A stretch of DNA of 64,000 nucleotides from Bacillus sp. 165 (GCF_017742235.1 NZ_JAGHKQ010000002.1:159149-223148); one strand, 5' to 3'. Counted from the stretch's first letter, positions 1 through 9,688 are shown. The notes: a model not told the origin generated them from the sequence alone. Translations and numbers: made by a program.

Positions 1-96
1 TTCATCTGTAATAAAGAGAAGAATACTACTTTGCTAAAAACAACTTATCTTTTTTTAGAACAAAAATACGATACCATGAAAGAAAAGGGGAATACC

Positions 97-792
97 ATGA
101 AAGAGAAAATTATCGCCAGTTTCAGTGGAGGCAAGGATTCTACTTATATGTTACATAAGCTGTTACAAGAAAATAAATATGAAATTGTATCGCTTCTTAC
201 AACGGTTACAACAAAAGATGAAACATCGGGTCACATGGTCGATTATAAATTAATCGAGTCTCAAGCGGCAGCAATCGGACTTCCTCTATACAAAATACAA
301 TATCCATTATACGACGGCAAAGGCTTTGAAAAGGGAATGATAGAAGCTATGGAACACTTTCGTAAAGAAGGTGTCACAAAAATAGCATTTGGAGATTTGT
401 TTCTGGAAGAGTGTATTGCTTATAAGCAACATTTAGTGGAATCAAATGGATACGAACTTATATTGCCATTGGCAGGAATAGATACAAAACAATTGGTAAT
501 GGAGTTTATTGAGTTAGGATATAAAGGAAAGATTGTAAGTATTCGTATGGATAAGCTGGACTCCTCTTTTCTAGGAAGGGATTTGGATAAGAGCTTTATA
601 GAAGCATTGCCAGAAGATACAGATCCATGCGGCGAATTTGGTGAGTATCATACATTTGTATATGATGGACCTATTTTTTCTCATCCAATATATATCGAAC
701 TGGAGGATGAAAGGCAGGGTATCCCAAGCAATGCGTTGTTCAGTGAGATTGGCTACAAACGAGCTGTAAAAAGAGAGTGGATTGACAGGTGA
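97..792 (+). CDS. Dph6-type PP-loop ATP pyrophosphatase (diphthine--ammonia ligase family)
   Basis: Predicted 231-residue cytoplasmic enzyme. The N-terminal SGGKDST (about residues 10-16) is the ATP-binding PP-loop of N-type ATP pyrophosphatases. Near residues 179-187 the GEFGEYHTF motif is typical of the MJ0570/Dph6 family, which adenylates a substrate before amide formation. Bacteria lack diphthamide, so the true substrate is unknown; a role in amidating a small molecule or cofactor is only inference. The start at 97 is chosen because AAAAGGGG lies 6-7 bases upstream; in-frame starts at 31 and 76 lack such a site. The next gene begins 5 bases downstream, so the two are probably co-transcribed. 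Confidence 0.85.
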   Translation: MKEKIIASFSGGKDSTYMLHKLLQENKYEIVSLLTTVTTKDETSGHMVDYKLIESQAAAIGLPLYKIQYPLYDGKGFEKGMIEAMEHFRKEGVTKIAFGDLFLEECIAYKQHLVESNGYELILPLAGIDTKQLVMEFIELGYKGKIVSIRMDKLDSSFLGRDLDKSFIEALPEDTDPCGEFGEYHTFVYDGPIFSHPIYIELEDERQGIPSNALFSEIGYKRAVKREWIDR

Positions 793-796
793 ACCT

Positions 797-1636
797 ATGA
801 AAAACAGATTTTCGATTGGACAAATGTCAAAATTACATAACATACCTATTAAAACATTGAGATACTATGACGAAATTGGGTTGTTCAAGCCTGTTGAGGT
901 GGATTCTGTCACAGGGTATCGCTATTATTCTATTGAGCAATTCGAACAATTAGATATTATTTATTACTTAAAAACATTGGGAGTTCCTTTAAAAGATATT
1001 AAACAGCAGTTGGAGAATCGGGACATTGACTATTTTCTAACATTATTAAAAGAACAAAGTAAGCTGACTGAGCGAAAGATAGAACAACTACAATTAATAA
1101 AAAAAAGGTTTGGCAGCCGCATTCATGAAATTGAGAAAGCGCGAGAGGTATCTGATATTGGTATCCCATTTATAAAAACAATACCTGAACGAGCGGTGAT
1201 TCAGATGGAGGAGCCGATTCGATCCGATCTTGAATTGGAATTATCTCTAAGAAAACTGAAGGGAGAGCTTGGTGAGGCTGCTTCCATATTCATAGGTAAA
1301 GTAGGGTTAACGTTGCCGATTGCCCACATTCTACAAAGTCAATTTTTTGAGTATAATTCTGTGTTTGTATTATTAGAGGAGCTAGAAGAAAAGGAAAGGC
1401 TTTATAACGCGGTGACAACTTTTCCAGAGGATGTATATGCTTGTATCTTTTATAGAGGTATACACCTGAATTGTCCTCCATATTATCAACGCCTGCTTAC
1501 GTTTATTGAGAATAACCAGTATGAGATAAAGGGAGATGCAATTGAAAGGACTATTATCGATCAATTTATTTCCAACAACCCAAAAGAATATATAACAGAA
1601 ATACAAATTCCTATAAAACCATTGACCCTCCAGTAA
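797..1636 (+). CDS. MerR-family transcriptional regulator with GyrI-like effector domain
   Basis: Predicted 279-residue regulator of the BltR/BmrR type. Residues about 5-70 form the winged-helix MerR DNA-binding domain (FSIGQMSKLHNIPIKTLRYYDEIGLF), residues about 80-115 a coiled coil for dimerisation, and the remainder a GyrI/SOUL-like ligand-binding region. Such proteins activate multidrug exporters after binding amphipathic drugs. The MFS drug exporter at 1747 follows after a terminator and is a plausible target (inference). The ATG at 797 is preferred; the upstream gene's TGA lies inside the presumed AGGTGA ribosome site. A TTG at 782 is an alternative. Confidence 0.85.
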   Translation: MKNRFSIGQMSKLHNIPIKTLRYYDEIGLFKPVEVDSVTGYRYYSIEQFEQLDIIYYLKTLGVPLKDIKQQLENRDIDYFLTLLKEQSKLTERKIEQLQLIKKRFGSRIHEIEKAREVSDIGIPFIKTIPERAVIQMEEPIRSDLELELSLRKLKGELGEAASIFIGKVGLTLPIAHILQSQFFEYNSVFVLLEELEEKERLYNAVTTFPEDVYACIFYRGIHLNCPPYYQRLLTFIENNQYEIKGDAIERTIIDQFISNNPKEYITEIQIPIKPLTLQ

Positions 1637-1650
1637 CTGGAGGGTTTAAA
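1625..1650 (+). terminator. Hairpin terminator whose loop is the stop codon
   Basis: An 8-bp perfect stem (CCCTCCAG / CTGGAGGG) encloses a 3-base loop that is the TAA stop codon of the MerR gene, followed by a short T run. It probably ends the two-gene unit 97-1636. Confidence 0.75.
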
Positions 1651-1746
1651 GTTTGTATAGATATTTATAGGCTTGATGGAACTAATAGTGAGAGTTTCAT
1701 ATGTTTGTATTTATAAAAAGGAACAGGAAAGGGATGAAATCGAAAT

Positions 1747-2982
1747 ATGAAAAAAAGTGCTTCTTCAGTATCATCAAAATCACAGAGGCTGTGGATGGCG
1801 GTCATTTTAGGTGCATTGTGTGCAATCGGCCCCTTATCCATTGATATGTATTTACCGTCATTTCCAACAATGGCCGCTGAATTGCATAGCAATACCTCAA
1901 CAATCCAGCTCAGTTTAACCGCATGTTTGCTTGGTCTCGCACTTGGACAATTAATTGTTGGTCCGTTGAGTGACCGTCATGGCCGACGCAAGCCATTAAT
2001 CATCGCTGTAACGTTTTATGCGGGCTCTTCTTTGTTATGTGCGCTTGTACCGTCGATTTGGCTGCTTATACTATTGCGCTTTATTCAAGGGGCATCAGGG
2101 GCAGGCGGTATCGTTATTGCCAGAGCGATTGTGCGTGACCTATACTCCGGTTCTGAGTTGACCAAGTTCTTTTCCTTGTTAATGCTTGTGAATGGTGCGG
2201 CTCCCATACTGGCTCCTGTTGTCGGCGGGCAGCTTCTCCAAATTACCTCGTGGCGCGGTGTGTTCATTGTTTTATGTATACTGGGTGTACTTATGCTTAT
2301 AGGGGCAATACTTGGTGTACCGGAAACATTATCTAAGCAATATCGAACAGACGGCGGAATTAAAAATACGCTCTCTACATTTGGCAGTTTGATTACAAAC
2401 CGTATCTTTATTGGATATGCGTTGTCGCAAGGGTTAGTAATGGCAGCTATGTTTGCGTATATTTCAGGATCTCCGTTTGTAATACAAAATATTTTTGGAG
2501 CGTCCCCTCAAATGTACAGCTTATTTTTTGCTATTAATGGTGTAGGAATTGTAATCGCCAGCCAAGTAACCGGACGATTAGCTGGAAGAGTGAATGAGAC
2601 GAAATTGCTAATGATGGGTCTTAGTCTTGCTGCCATTGGCGGTTTGTCTTTACTTGCTTCCATTGTAATAGGGATGGGATTAGCGGGTATTTTAGTATCC
2701 TTGTTTTTTGTAGTATCGAGCGTTGGGATTGTCTCGACAACGAGCTTTGCGCTTGCCATGCAAAATCAAAAGCATAATGCGGGCAGCGCCGCAGCATTGC
2801 TTGGTGTAATTCCGTTTGTGTCCGGTTCGATTGTGGCTCCCCTCGTGGGACTTGCAGGAAGTGGAACAGCTCTGCCGATGGGGATTGTAATTGCGTGCTG
2901 TGACATAGGAGCACTGATCTGCTATACACTTCTCGTAAGGCGTAACACTGTATATGTTACAGAAAATAAATCAATTTCATAA
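1747..2982 (+). CDS. Bcr/CflA-family multidrug efflux MFS transporter
   Basis: Predicted 411-residue inner-membrane proton antiporter with 12 hydrophobic segments. The first helix carries GPLSIDMYLPSFP, characteristic of the Bcr/CflA (DHA1) drug-exporter family, and motif A appears as GPLSDRHGRRKPL (about residues 75-87) between helices 2 and 3. RFIQGASGAGG marks helix 4. Substrates of the family include bicyclomycin, chloramphenicol and sulfonamides; the substrate here is unknown. The GGAAAGGGATG site upstream supports the ATG at 1747. It lies downstream of the MerR regulator but behind a terminator, so it is likely transcribed on its own. Confidence 0.9.
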   Translation: MKKSASSVSSKSQRLWMAVILGALCAIGPLSIDMYLPSFPTMAAELHSNTSTIQLSLTACLLGLALGQLIVGPLSDRHGRRKPLIIAVTFYAGSSLLCALVPSIWLLILLRFIQGASGAGGIVIARAIVRDLYSGSELTKFFSLLMLVNGAAPILAPVVGGQLLQITSWRGVFIVLCILGVLMLIGAILGVPETLSKQYRTDGGIKNTLSTFGSLITNRIFIGYALSQGLVMAAMFAYISGSPFVIQNIFGASPQMYSLFFAINGVGIVIASQVTGRLAGRVNETKLLMMGLSLAAIGGLSLLASIVIGMGLAGILVSLFFVVSSVGIVSTTSFALAMQNQKHNAGSAAALLGVIPFVSGSIVAPLVGLAGSGTALPMGIVIACCDIGALICYTLLVRRNTVYVTENKSIS

Positions 2983-3030
2983 TATATTTGATTGAGTAAA
3001 TTTGAAAAGTTACAAGATAGTTTATTAGAG

Positions 3031-3064
3031 CCCCCTTCGTTACATGCCACGAAGGGGGTTTGCT
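3031..3064 (+). terminator. Rho-independent terminator after the MFS gene
   Basis: A 10-bp GC-rich stem (CCCCCTTCGT / ACGAAGGGGG) with an 8-base loop, followed by a T-rich stretch. Confidence 0.85.
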
Positions 3065-3170
3065 GTTTTCATATGTAATAATTATTCAAAACGCCAGTAT
3101 ACATATTTTAGCATTATATGGAAAATCTTATAAGTAAGGATTGGTTCAAAGGCGAAGGTGGAAAAAGTCT

Positions 3171-4718
3171 ATGTGGAAAAGTAATCGCAAGAAATGTGAA
3201 GCAAGTATTAGACGTTTGGAACATTCAAATTCGATGCCGCTGCATCAAGAATTGCATCGTAATATTGCCCATATTAAAGAGGAGCTTGGTGGCAGTGCAG
3301 ATTTGATTATTCGCTTTATAAAAGGAGAGCGCCAGCAGTGTCCTACGATTTCTATTATTCATATTGAAGGGGTTTCAGATAGTCAAAGCATTAATGAACA
3401 TATTATTCAGCCTTTATCATCATTTACGATATACGATTCTAGAGAAACTTTAACAGAAGAGTTAGAAGCGGTTATCACCGTATCCAGCGTACAAGCAGGA
3501 AGCGATTTCAGGGAAGTGATCGCTGCTGTTTTGTCTGGAAATACTATTATTTTGGTGGATGGATATTCAGAGGCGCTCATTGCCAGTACAGGAGAAATGA
3601 AATCTAGAGATATAAGTGAACCAACTACCCAAACAGTAATACGGGGGCCGAAAGACAGTTTCACAGAAAACATTCGAACAAATACTTCTCTCATTCGGCA
3701 ACGCATTCAAAGTCCTGGTTTGCGTCTAGAAGCGATGAGAATCGGTGAGGTAACACGGACAGATGTGGAAATGATGTATATAGAAGGTATTGCAGAGGAA
3801 TCTATAGTGAAAGAAGTTAGAAAGCGTCTGCAAAGTATCAAAATAGACGGTATTCTTGAATCTGGTTATATTGAAAGCTTTATAAAAGATAATCAAACCA
3901 CCATCTTTCCTACCATTGTAAATACAGAACGGCCGGATGCTGTTGCAGGAAATTTACTTGAAGGGCGCATTGCTATATTTGTTCACGGCACTCCATATGT
4001 ATTAATAGCACCTGCAGTTTTTATTCAATTTTTCCAATCGCCAGAAGACTATTATCAAAATCCATATATAAGCACTGTTTTACGAATGTTACGGTTCGGA
4101 GCATTTTTTTTATCTCTGTATGCACCTGCATTATACATTGCCATCATTGCCCACCACCAGGGGTTAATTCCGACTGTTTTACTTGTTAGTATAGCAGCGC
4201 AAAGAGAGGGTGTTCCGTTTCCTGTCATAGTAGAAGCTTTAATAATGGAAGTTACTTTCGAGGTATTGCGCGAAGCTGGAATTCGTATGCCACGCGCTGT
4301 AGGGCAGGCGCTATCAATTGTAGGAGCATTAATATTAGGACAAGCAGCCGTACAGGCCGGTTTCGTTTCAGCAGCTATTGTTATCATCGTTTCTATCACA
4401 GCTATCGCTAGTTTTGCATTACCGCATTACAATATTGGGATTACAGCGCGGATTTTGCGGTTTTTCTTATTAATAGCATCCTCTTTTTTTGGGTTATACG
4501 GTATACTAATCGGTTCGCTAATGATTGTTATACACATGTGCAGCTTACGTTCTTTTAGTGTACCTTACGTGGCACCTATCGCTCCGTTTCGGCTAGATGA
4601 GCAAAAGGATGCACTGTTTCATTTTTCGTTAAAAAATTTTGTGAAAAGACCTTCTCCTGCACAACAAGAAAATAAAATACGGATGAGTAGGGAAGAGGGG
4701 GATAGTGATGAGTACTAA
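3171..4718 (+). CDS. GerA-family spore germinant receptor A subunit (GerKA-like)
   Basis: Predicted 515-residue subunit of a GerA-type germinant receptor in the spore inner membrane. About 270 N-terminal residues are hydrophilic, as in the family's cytosolic domains, and are followed by 4-5 membrane segments (about residues 275-480). The conserved QSPEDYYQNPY-type motif before the first membrane helix is present. Receptors of this class sense nutrients such as amino acids, sugars or nucleosides; the ligand here is unknown. The ATG at 3171 has AAGGTGG upstream; an in-frame TTG at 3141 does not. It is first of an A-C-B operon and overlaps the C gene by 11 bases. Confidence 0.93.
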   Translation: MWKSNRKKCEASIRRLEHSNSMPLHQELHRNIAHIKEELGGSADLIIRFIKGERQQCPTISIIHIEGVSDSQSINEHIIQPLSSFTIYDSRETLTEELEAVITVSSVQAGSDFREVIAAVLSGNTIILVDGYSEALIASTGEMKSRDISEPTTQTVIRGPKDSFTENIRTNTSLIRQRIQSPGLRLEAMRIGEVTRTDVEMMYIEGIAEESIVKEVRKRLQSIKIDGILESGYIESFIKDNQTTIFPTIVNTERPDAVAGNLLEGRIAIFVHGTPYVLIAPAVFIQFFQSPEDYYQNPYISTVLRMLRFGAFFLSLYAPALYIAIIAHHQGLIPTVLLVSIAAQREGVPFPVIVEALIMEVTFEVLREAGIRMPRAVGQALSIVGALILGQAAVQAGFVSAAIVIIVSITAIASFALPHYNIGITARILRFFLLIASSFFGLYGILIGSLMIVIHMCSLRSFSVPYVAPIAPFRLDEQKDALFHFSLKNFVKRPSPAQQENKIRMSREEGDSDEY

Positions 4719-5892
4719 GCTGATGCTTCTTTTCATTTTCATATTTGCAGCTCTTACAGGATGTTCCAATTATAAAGAATTAAATGAACTTGGCATCGTA
4801 GTAGGTGCAGGGATAGATTATGATCCAAAGAAAGATGTATATGAAGTAGTCCATCAAGTGATTAATCCAAGTGAAAATAATGTACAAGGGAGCGGGTCAG
4901 GAGCTACAGCGGTTGTAAGTTTTAAGTCTTCTGGTAAGACATTAGTTGAAGCGGCTCGAAATTCATCTAAGAAATTTAATCGTCTACCTATTTATTCTCA
5001 TATTGCTTTGCTAATCATCGGAGAACAATTGGCTAAGAAAGAGACTTTGAATTTTCTCTTCGATGTATTTGAACGGGATGGTAAGGTACGAGTTAACATC
5101 CCTGTTTTGATTGCTCGGAACACAGATGTGCAGCAGTTGATGGATACCCTTCCATCGTTAGGAAAAATTCCAATGAGCACTATAGTCCAGACAGTTGACA
5201 TTTCGTCCCAGTTATTAGGGGAAAACGGAGAAACAAAAGTTTTCGAAGTGATACAATCATTAGCCAGCGAAGGGAGAGAGCCTGCTATCAGCGGCATTAG
5301 TATAGGAAATGATAAAAAAAATGAGATTACTCAGGCGAATTTAGAGACCATGGATAAAGCATATGTGTATTTAAATGGAGTAGGTATGTTTAAAAAAGGA
5401 AAACTTGTGGGGTGGATGGATGGCAAAAAAACAAAGTCTATTCAAATTATCGATAATACGTTGCAAGAAACGTCATTGAGAATTCACTGCAATGAAAAAA
5501 AATATAATTCGATTCTAATAAATCGCTCACATAGTAGGGTGAAGGTCGATATGCAGAATAATCAAGCAGTTATTTCCGTCCGCACTCATGCAATTGGAAC
5601 TCTTGACGAAATGCTTTGCAATAAGGATATAAGCAACGATAAAGTCATAAAAGAATTTGAGTACAAAGCTAAGCAAGAATTACAACAAGAAATACGAAGT
5701 GGAATACTAGCAGCACAACAAAAAGGTAGTGATATATTTGGATTCGGTGATGTCTTGCATATCTCACATCCTGACAAATGGAAAAAAGTGAAACAAGATT
5801 GGAATAAAATGTTTGCAAAAGCCAAAATAGATATTCATGTAGACATAGGTATTGAAAGTACAGGAATGAGAATTGAGCCTTATCGGTATTAA
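4708..5892 (+). CDS. GerC-family germinant receptor lipoprotein (GerKC-like)
   Basis: Predicted 394-residue lipoprotein subunit of the same receptor. Residues 1-18 form a lipoprotein signal ending in LTGC, so the mature protein is anchored by diacylglycerol on the Cys on the outer face of the spore inner membrane. The NELGIVVGAGIDYDP region after it is typical of GerAC/GerKC proteins. The ATG at 4708 sits 7 bases after GAGGGGG and overlaps the end of the A gene, which indicates translational coupling. A GTG three bases earlier is an alternative start. The order A-C-B matches B. subtilis gerK rather than gerA or gerB. Confidence 0.93.
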   Translation: MSTKLMLLFIFIFAALTGCSNYKELNELGIVVGAGIDYDPKKDVYEVVHQVINPSENNVQGSGSGATAVVSFKSSGKTLVEAARNSSKKFNRLPIYSHIALLIIGEQLAKKETLNFLFDVFERDGKVRVNIPVLIARNTDVQQLMDTLPSLGKIPMSTIVQTVDISSQLLGENGETKVFEVIQSLASEGREPAISGISIGNDKKNEITQANLETMDKAYVYLNGVGMFKKGKLVGWMDGKKTKSIQIIDNTLQETSLRIHCNEKKYNSILINRSHSRVKVDMQNNQAVISVRTHAIGTLDEMLCNKDISNDKVIKEFEYKAKQELQQEIRSGILAAQQKGSDIFGFGDVLHISHPDKWKKVKQDWNKMFAKAKIDIHVDIGIESTGMRIEPYRY

Positions 5893-5909
5893 GAAAGAAG
5901 GTGAGAGGG

Positions 5910-7007
5910 ATGGACAGGATAAAAATAAGCGGGTTTCAATTGTTTTCCGTTATTATTTTATTTGAAGTGGGGAGTGCGATTCTGGTAGAAAGGGCATCAC
6001 AAGCAAAGCAAGATGTATGGCTAACAGTATTAGTTGGATGTATTATTGGATGCATGTTGTATCTCATTTATGCAAAGCTGCATGAAGCATATCCTGCTGT
6101 GCCGTTTACAAAGTATGTCCGCCAAATTTGGGGGAGATATATTGGCTGGATAATTGGATTGCTGTATGTTATTTATTACCTTTATATGGCTTCACGGGTA
6201 CTGCGTGATTTTGAAGAATTATTGACTATAGCAGCGTATCCATCGACATCTCTCTTGGCAGTTGGTATCATCATGGTTCTATGTGTTATGTATGTGGCTT
6301 ACAAAGGATTGGAAGTGTTTTTTCGGGTATCTGAACTTTGTTTTTTTATTATTGTGTTTGTATTTTGTACTATTATAATATTTGATTTTATTAGTGGAAT
6401 TGTTCATTTTAGCAACCTCCGGCCAGTGCTAGAAAACGGCTGGAGTCCTGTATTGAAAGCGGTATTCCCAACTTATTTAACATTTCCTTTCGGCGAGATG
6501 GTTGCATTTACGATGCTTCTTCCTTATTTGCAGCAGCACCGCATAGCAAAGAAGGTTGGAATTGCAGCTATTACAGTCAGCGGAGTATGGTTGACAGTAT
6601 TCAGCATCTTAAATATAGCTGTCATCGGCGTCAATCTTATAAACCGTTCTTCCTTTCCTTTGCTTACCGCTGTAAGCTTTATTGATATTGCTGGTTTTGT
6701 TCAACGGGTTGATTCTCTCGGCATTGTTAGTATGGTTATTTTAGGATTTATGAAAATATCTGTTTTTTTCTTTTGTTCTATTATGGGATCAGCAGATTTA
6801 TTTCGTATCAAACAGTCAAGAAAGCTCATTTATCCAATGGGCAGTATCGTGTTAATTTGTTCGTTAATTATTGCATCAAATTATATAAGCCATCTAAATG
6901 AAGGATTAAAAAAGGTTCCTTACTATCTTCATCTGCCATTTCAAATCGTGATTCCTATTTTATTGTTAGGAACTTTATGGATAAAGAAAAAAATAAAATC
7001 AACATAG
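5910..7007 (+). CDS. GerAB-family germinant receptor permease subunit (GerKB-like)
   Basis: Predicted 365-residue integral membrane protein with about 10 hydrophobic helices, of the spore-permease family related to the APC amino-acid transporter superfamily. In GerA-type receptors this B subunit carries the nutrient-binding pocket. The N-terminal ISGFQLFSVIILFEVGSAIL resembles family members. ATG 5910 has AAGGTGAG 5 bases upstream; the GTG at 5901 is inside that site. The gene follows the C gene by 17 bases and ends at a strong bidirectional terminator. Confidence 0.93.
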   Translation: MDRIKISGFQLFSVIILFEVGSAILVERASQAKQDVWLTVLVGCIIGCMLYLIYAKLHEAYPAVPFTKYVRQIWGRYIGWIIGLLYVIYYLYMASRVLRDFEELLTIAAYPSTSLLAVGIIMVLCVMYVAYKGLEVFFRVSELCFFIIVFVFCTIIIFDFISGIVHFSNLRPVLENGWSPVLKAVFPTYLTFPFGEMVAFTMLLPYLQQHRIAKKVGIAAITVSGVWLTVFSILNIAVIGVNLINRSSFPLLTAVSFIDIAGFVQRVDSLGIVSMVILGFMKISVFFFCSIMGSADLFRIKQSRKLIYPMGSIVLICSLIIASNYISHLNEGLKKVPYYLHLPFQIVIPILLLGTLWIKKKIKST

Positions 7008-7030
7008 CCAAGATATGTTGATTTTATTTT
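6990..7030. terminator. Bidirectional terminator between gerB-type gene and convergent small gene
   Basis: A perfect 17-bp AT-rich stem (6990-7006 with 7014-7030) and a 7-base loop. It covers the 3' end of the permease gene and the stop codon of the convergent gene, with A and T runs allowing use in both directions. Confidence 0.85.
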
Positions 7031-7233
7031 TTTGCAAAGGAACGAATTGTTGAAGTGATGAGAGGAAGAAAAAAAATGAAAACTAACAGATAATCCTCAC
7101 CAATCATATGCAGTTTCACATTTTCCACTAAATTTAAAACATGAAAGATGCTAAGGCCTTGGAGAAGATCCAACAGCATAATAATCCCCAATGTAAGGGA
7201 AAACAGAATGAAAAAAATAAACAACTGTTTCAT
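7024..7233 (-). CDS. Small two-helix membrane protein, candidate germinant-receptor D subunit
   Basis: Predicted 69-residue protein with two hydrophobic stretches (about residues 4-26 and 46-63) and a basic C-terminus (SFAKK). It has a good ribosome site (GGGTGAT before ATG). Its size, two-helix topology and position beside a GerA-type operon match the small D proteins that modulate germinant receptors in Bacillus species (established for several ger operons). It is unusual in being convergent with the operon rather than co-transcribed. No specific sequence motif proves this role, so the assignment rests on context. Confidence 0.6.
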   Translation of the reverse strand: MKQLFIFFILFSLTLGIIMLLDLLQGLSIFHVLNLVENVKLHMIGEDYLLVFIFFLPLITSTIRSFAKK

Positions 7234-7466
7234 AGTATCACCCTATCATTTTTCAATTAGTATACATAGATTATGTTCCTTTCATGTAACCTGAGTGCAA
7301 AGGGACAGCGAAAAATGAGACGACAATACAGCAGCAACGTTTGATGAACCGCGATGGATAATATCACTCGCTATTGCTGAATTTTATAATTTAGAAATAA
7401 TTACCCTTATTTAGCGGCACAATATAAAAGGTTTTTTATCCTACGATAGAAAGGTATAGGTGAATT

Positions 7467-8102
7467 ATGGCAACAGTGCTTTATATTACAGCGCATCCTC
7501 ATGATCATACACAATCGTATAGTATGGCAGTTGGGGAGGCCTTTATTGAGGCGTATCGAGAGTCCCATCCGAATGATGAAGTAGTTCGAATAGATTTATA
7601 TCAAGAAAATATACCTCATATTGATGCTGATGTATTCAGCGGCTGGGGCAAGCTTCAAGCAGGGACAGGGTTTGATGAGCTTTCTGATAGTGAAAAGGCA
7701 AAAGTAAGCCGTCTTGCTGAATTGAGTGGACAATTTGTCGCAGCAGATAAATATGTATTTGTTACACCGCTTTGGAATTTTTCATTTCCTCCTGTAATGA
7801 AAGCCTACATAGACTCGGTAGCAGTCGCTGGCAAAACGTTTAAATATACAGAGCAGGGGATCGTCGGTTTATTAACAGATAAAAAAGCAATCCACATTCA
7901 AGCAAGGGGCGGTATTTATTCAGAAGGACCTGCTGCTGCTTTAGAAATGGGTCATAGGCATTTGGGTATAATCATGGGATTTTTTGGTGTTCCTTCATTT
8001 GAAGGAATATTTGTTGAGGGGCATAATCAATTTCGGGACCGAGCGGAGGAAATTAAAGAACAGGCAATTGCAAAAGCTCAGGAAGTAGCTAAAAACTTTT
8101 AA
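7467..8102 (+). CDS. azoR: FMN-dependent NADH-azoreductase
   Basis: Predicted 211-residue cytosolic flavoprotein with a flavodoxin-like fold. The N-terminal strand ([17 protein letters not shown]) and [20 protein letters not shown] (about residues 101-120) are hallmarks of the AzoR/AcpD family, which reduces azo compounds and quinones by two-electron transfer through FMN. Length agrees with the family (about 200-210 residues). GATAGAAAGG and AGGTGA lie upstream of the ATG. The gene appears to be a single transcription unit closed by the hairpin at 8107. A role in quinone or disulfide-stress detoxification is inferred from the family. Confidence 0.93.
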   Translation: MATVLYITAHPHDHTQSYSMAVGEAFIEAYRESHPNDEVVRIDLYQENIPHIDADVFSGWGKLQAGTGFDELSDSEKAKVSRLAELSGQFVAADKYVFVTPLWNFSFPPVMKAYIDSVAVAGKTFKYTEQGIVGLLTDKKAIHIQARGGIYSEGPAAALEMGHRHLGIIMGFFGVPSFEGIFVEGHNQFRDRAEEIKEQAIAKAQEVAKNF

Positions 8103-8106
8103 GGAA

Positions 8107-8143
8107 AACAGGCATTCTTATGTAATGTAAGAATGCCTGTTTC
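8107..8143 (+). terminator. Rho-independent terminator after azoR
   Basis: A 14-bp stem (8107-8120 with 8128-8141) with a 7-base loop, followed by a short T run. Confidence 0.85.
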
Positions 8144-8183
8144 ATCATGTTAATACATGATTTGAAAGGAAGGAGAGAAAGAT

Positions 8184-8714
8184 ATGGGTTCAGAAAGGAA
8201 ACTAGTTCTATTTATTGCTACCAGTTTAGATGGATATATTGCAAGAGAAAATGGCAGCTTAGACTGGCTGTATGCTGTTGAGGGAGAGGGGGATAATGGT
8301 TTTACAGAATTTTATAATACGATTGACACGTTGGTAATGGGAAAAGCAACCTACGATCACTTAATGACATTAGTTGAGGAATTCCCACATTCTGATAAAA
8401 CTTGTTATATATTTTCGCGTTCAGAACAAAGAGAAGATAAGCATGTAACTTTTATAAATGAAGATATAAGTGAGTTTACAAGAAGGTTAATGGCACAATC
8501 AGGTTCAAACATTTGGCTTGTTGGGGGCGGGGATTTACTGGATACTTTCGTGAAGGAGAAATTAGTAGATGAATTTATCGTAACAATTTCTCCGATTATA
8601 CTTGGAAAAGGTGTTCCCCTGTTCAAGCAAGATAATCCTGAAATCGAATTAGAGCTCATAGAACAAAGGCGCTTTGGACAATTTGTGCAACTTCACTATT
8701 TGACAAAAAAATAG
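8184..8714 (+). CDS. Dihydrofolate reductase / RibD C-terminal-like oxidoreductase
   Basis: Predicted 176-residue cytosolic protein of the RibD_C/DHFR-like fold, similar to the B. subtilis YwjB/YyaP group. Visible features are the opening strand LVLFIATSLDGYIARENGSLDWL, the nucleotide-binding NIWLVGGGDLLDTF (about residues 110-123) and the closing PIILGKGVPLF. Members use NAD(P)H, but their substrates are mostly unknown and they are not the folate-pathway DHFR. The ATG follows AAGGAGAG by 7 bases. The gene stands alone. Confidence 0.85.
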   Translation: MGSERKLVLFIATSLDGYIARENGSLDWLYAVEGEGDNGFTEFYNTIDTLVMGKATYDHLMTLVEEFPHSDKTCYIFSRSEQREDKHVTFINEDISEFTRRLMAQSGSNIWLVGGGDLLDTFVKEKLVDEFIVTISPIILGKGVPLFKQDNPEIELELIEQRRFGQFVQLHYLTKK

Positions 8715-8842
8715 ATTCATGGTCAATGCTTTTGAAATTACAGTATATAAAGTTGATTGCGTTTATGTTATATCTCAAACTAAGCATACCCCCGTAACAA
8801 ATAGAGATAGGGCGGTATTTATACGGTAGCAAGGGGGAGGTT

Positions 8843-9688
8843 ATGAAACTTAGAGTATCAGCAGTACAATATCATCTTCATACGATACAATCGTTTGAAG
8901 AATTTGCTGAGCAAGTCCAGCATTACATAAAGGCAGCACAAGAGTTTGAGGCGGAGTTTGTATTATTTCCGGAATTTTTTACAACGCAGCTGATGTCTAT
9001 CAGTAAACAAACAAAGATTCAAGATTTACCAGAGTTTACAGACCAGTACCGTTCATTGTTTACTTCATTAGCAAAACAAATAGGAATGTATATTATCGGC
9101 GGCACTCATGTTATCCGTAAAAATGGAAGGTTGTACAATGTTGCCCATTTATTTTATCCGGATGGCAGAATCGGAGAGCAAGCGAAGCTTCATATGACTT
9201 CAACAGAAGTGAATGAATGGAATATGACGCCGGGTGAGGGACTTGCAGTGTTTCAAACAGATAAAGGAACGATTGCTATGCTGACGTGCTATGACATCGA
9301 GTTTCCTGAAATTGTCCGCATGGCAAAGGCGAAGGGAGCGGATGTGATTTTTTGCCCATCCTGTACAGATGACCGGCATGGTTTTCATCGTGTACGCTAT
9401 ACATGTCATGCAAGAACGATTGAAAATCAAGTATATGTAGTTAACACAGGCACAGTAGGGGCTTTGCCAACAGTTGATTTTATGCGTGCGAACTTTGGGC
9501 AAGCGGCGATAATTACACCAAATGATATTACGTTTCCACCGCATGGCATTTTGGCTGAAGGAGAAATAAATCAAGACATGATCATAACAGCGGATTTAGA
9601 TTTGGAGCTGTTATACAAAGGGAGAGAGAAGGGATCAGTGACGACCTTGCGGGATCGCCGCACTGATTTGTATACGGATTGGAAATAA
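8843..9688 (+). CDS. Carbon-nitrogen hydrolase (nitrilase superfamily)
   Basis: Predicted 281-residue cytosolic amidohydrolase. The Glu-Lys-Cys catalytic triad is visible: Glu in LFPEFF (about residue 45), Lys in QAKLHMTSTE (about residue 115) and Cys in LTCYDIEFPE (about residue 151). A GNAT gene follows 20 bases later. In B. subtilis YhcX a GNAT domain is fused N-terminal to such a hydrolase, so the pairing is known; here the domains are separate genes in reversed order and the GNAT partner is broken. The start has AAGGGGGAGG upstream. The substrate is unknown. Confidence 0.9.
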   Translation: MKLRVSAVQYHLHTIQSFEEFAEQVQHYIKAAQEFEAEFVLFPEFFTTQLMSISKQTKIQDLPEFTDQYRSLFTSLAKQIGMYIIGGTHVIRKNGRLYNVAHLFYPDGRIGEQAKLHMTSTEVNEWNMTPGEGLAVFQTDKGTIAMLTCYDIEFPEIVRMAKAKGADVIFCPSCTDDRHGFHRVRYTCHARTIENQVYVVNTGTVGALPTVDFMRANFGQAAIITPNDITFPPHGILAEGEINQDMIITADLDLELLYKGREKGSVTTLRDRRTDLYTDWK

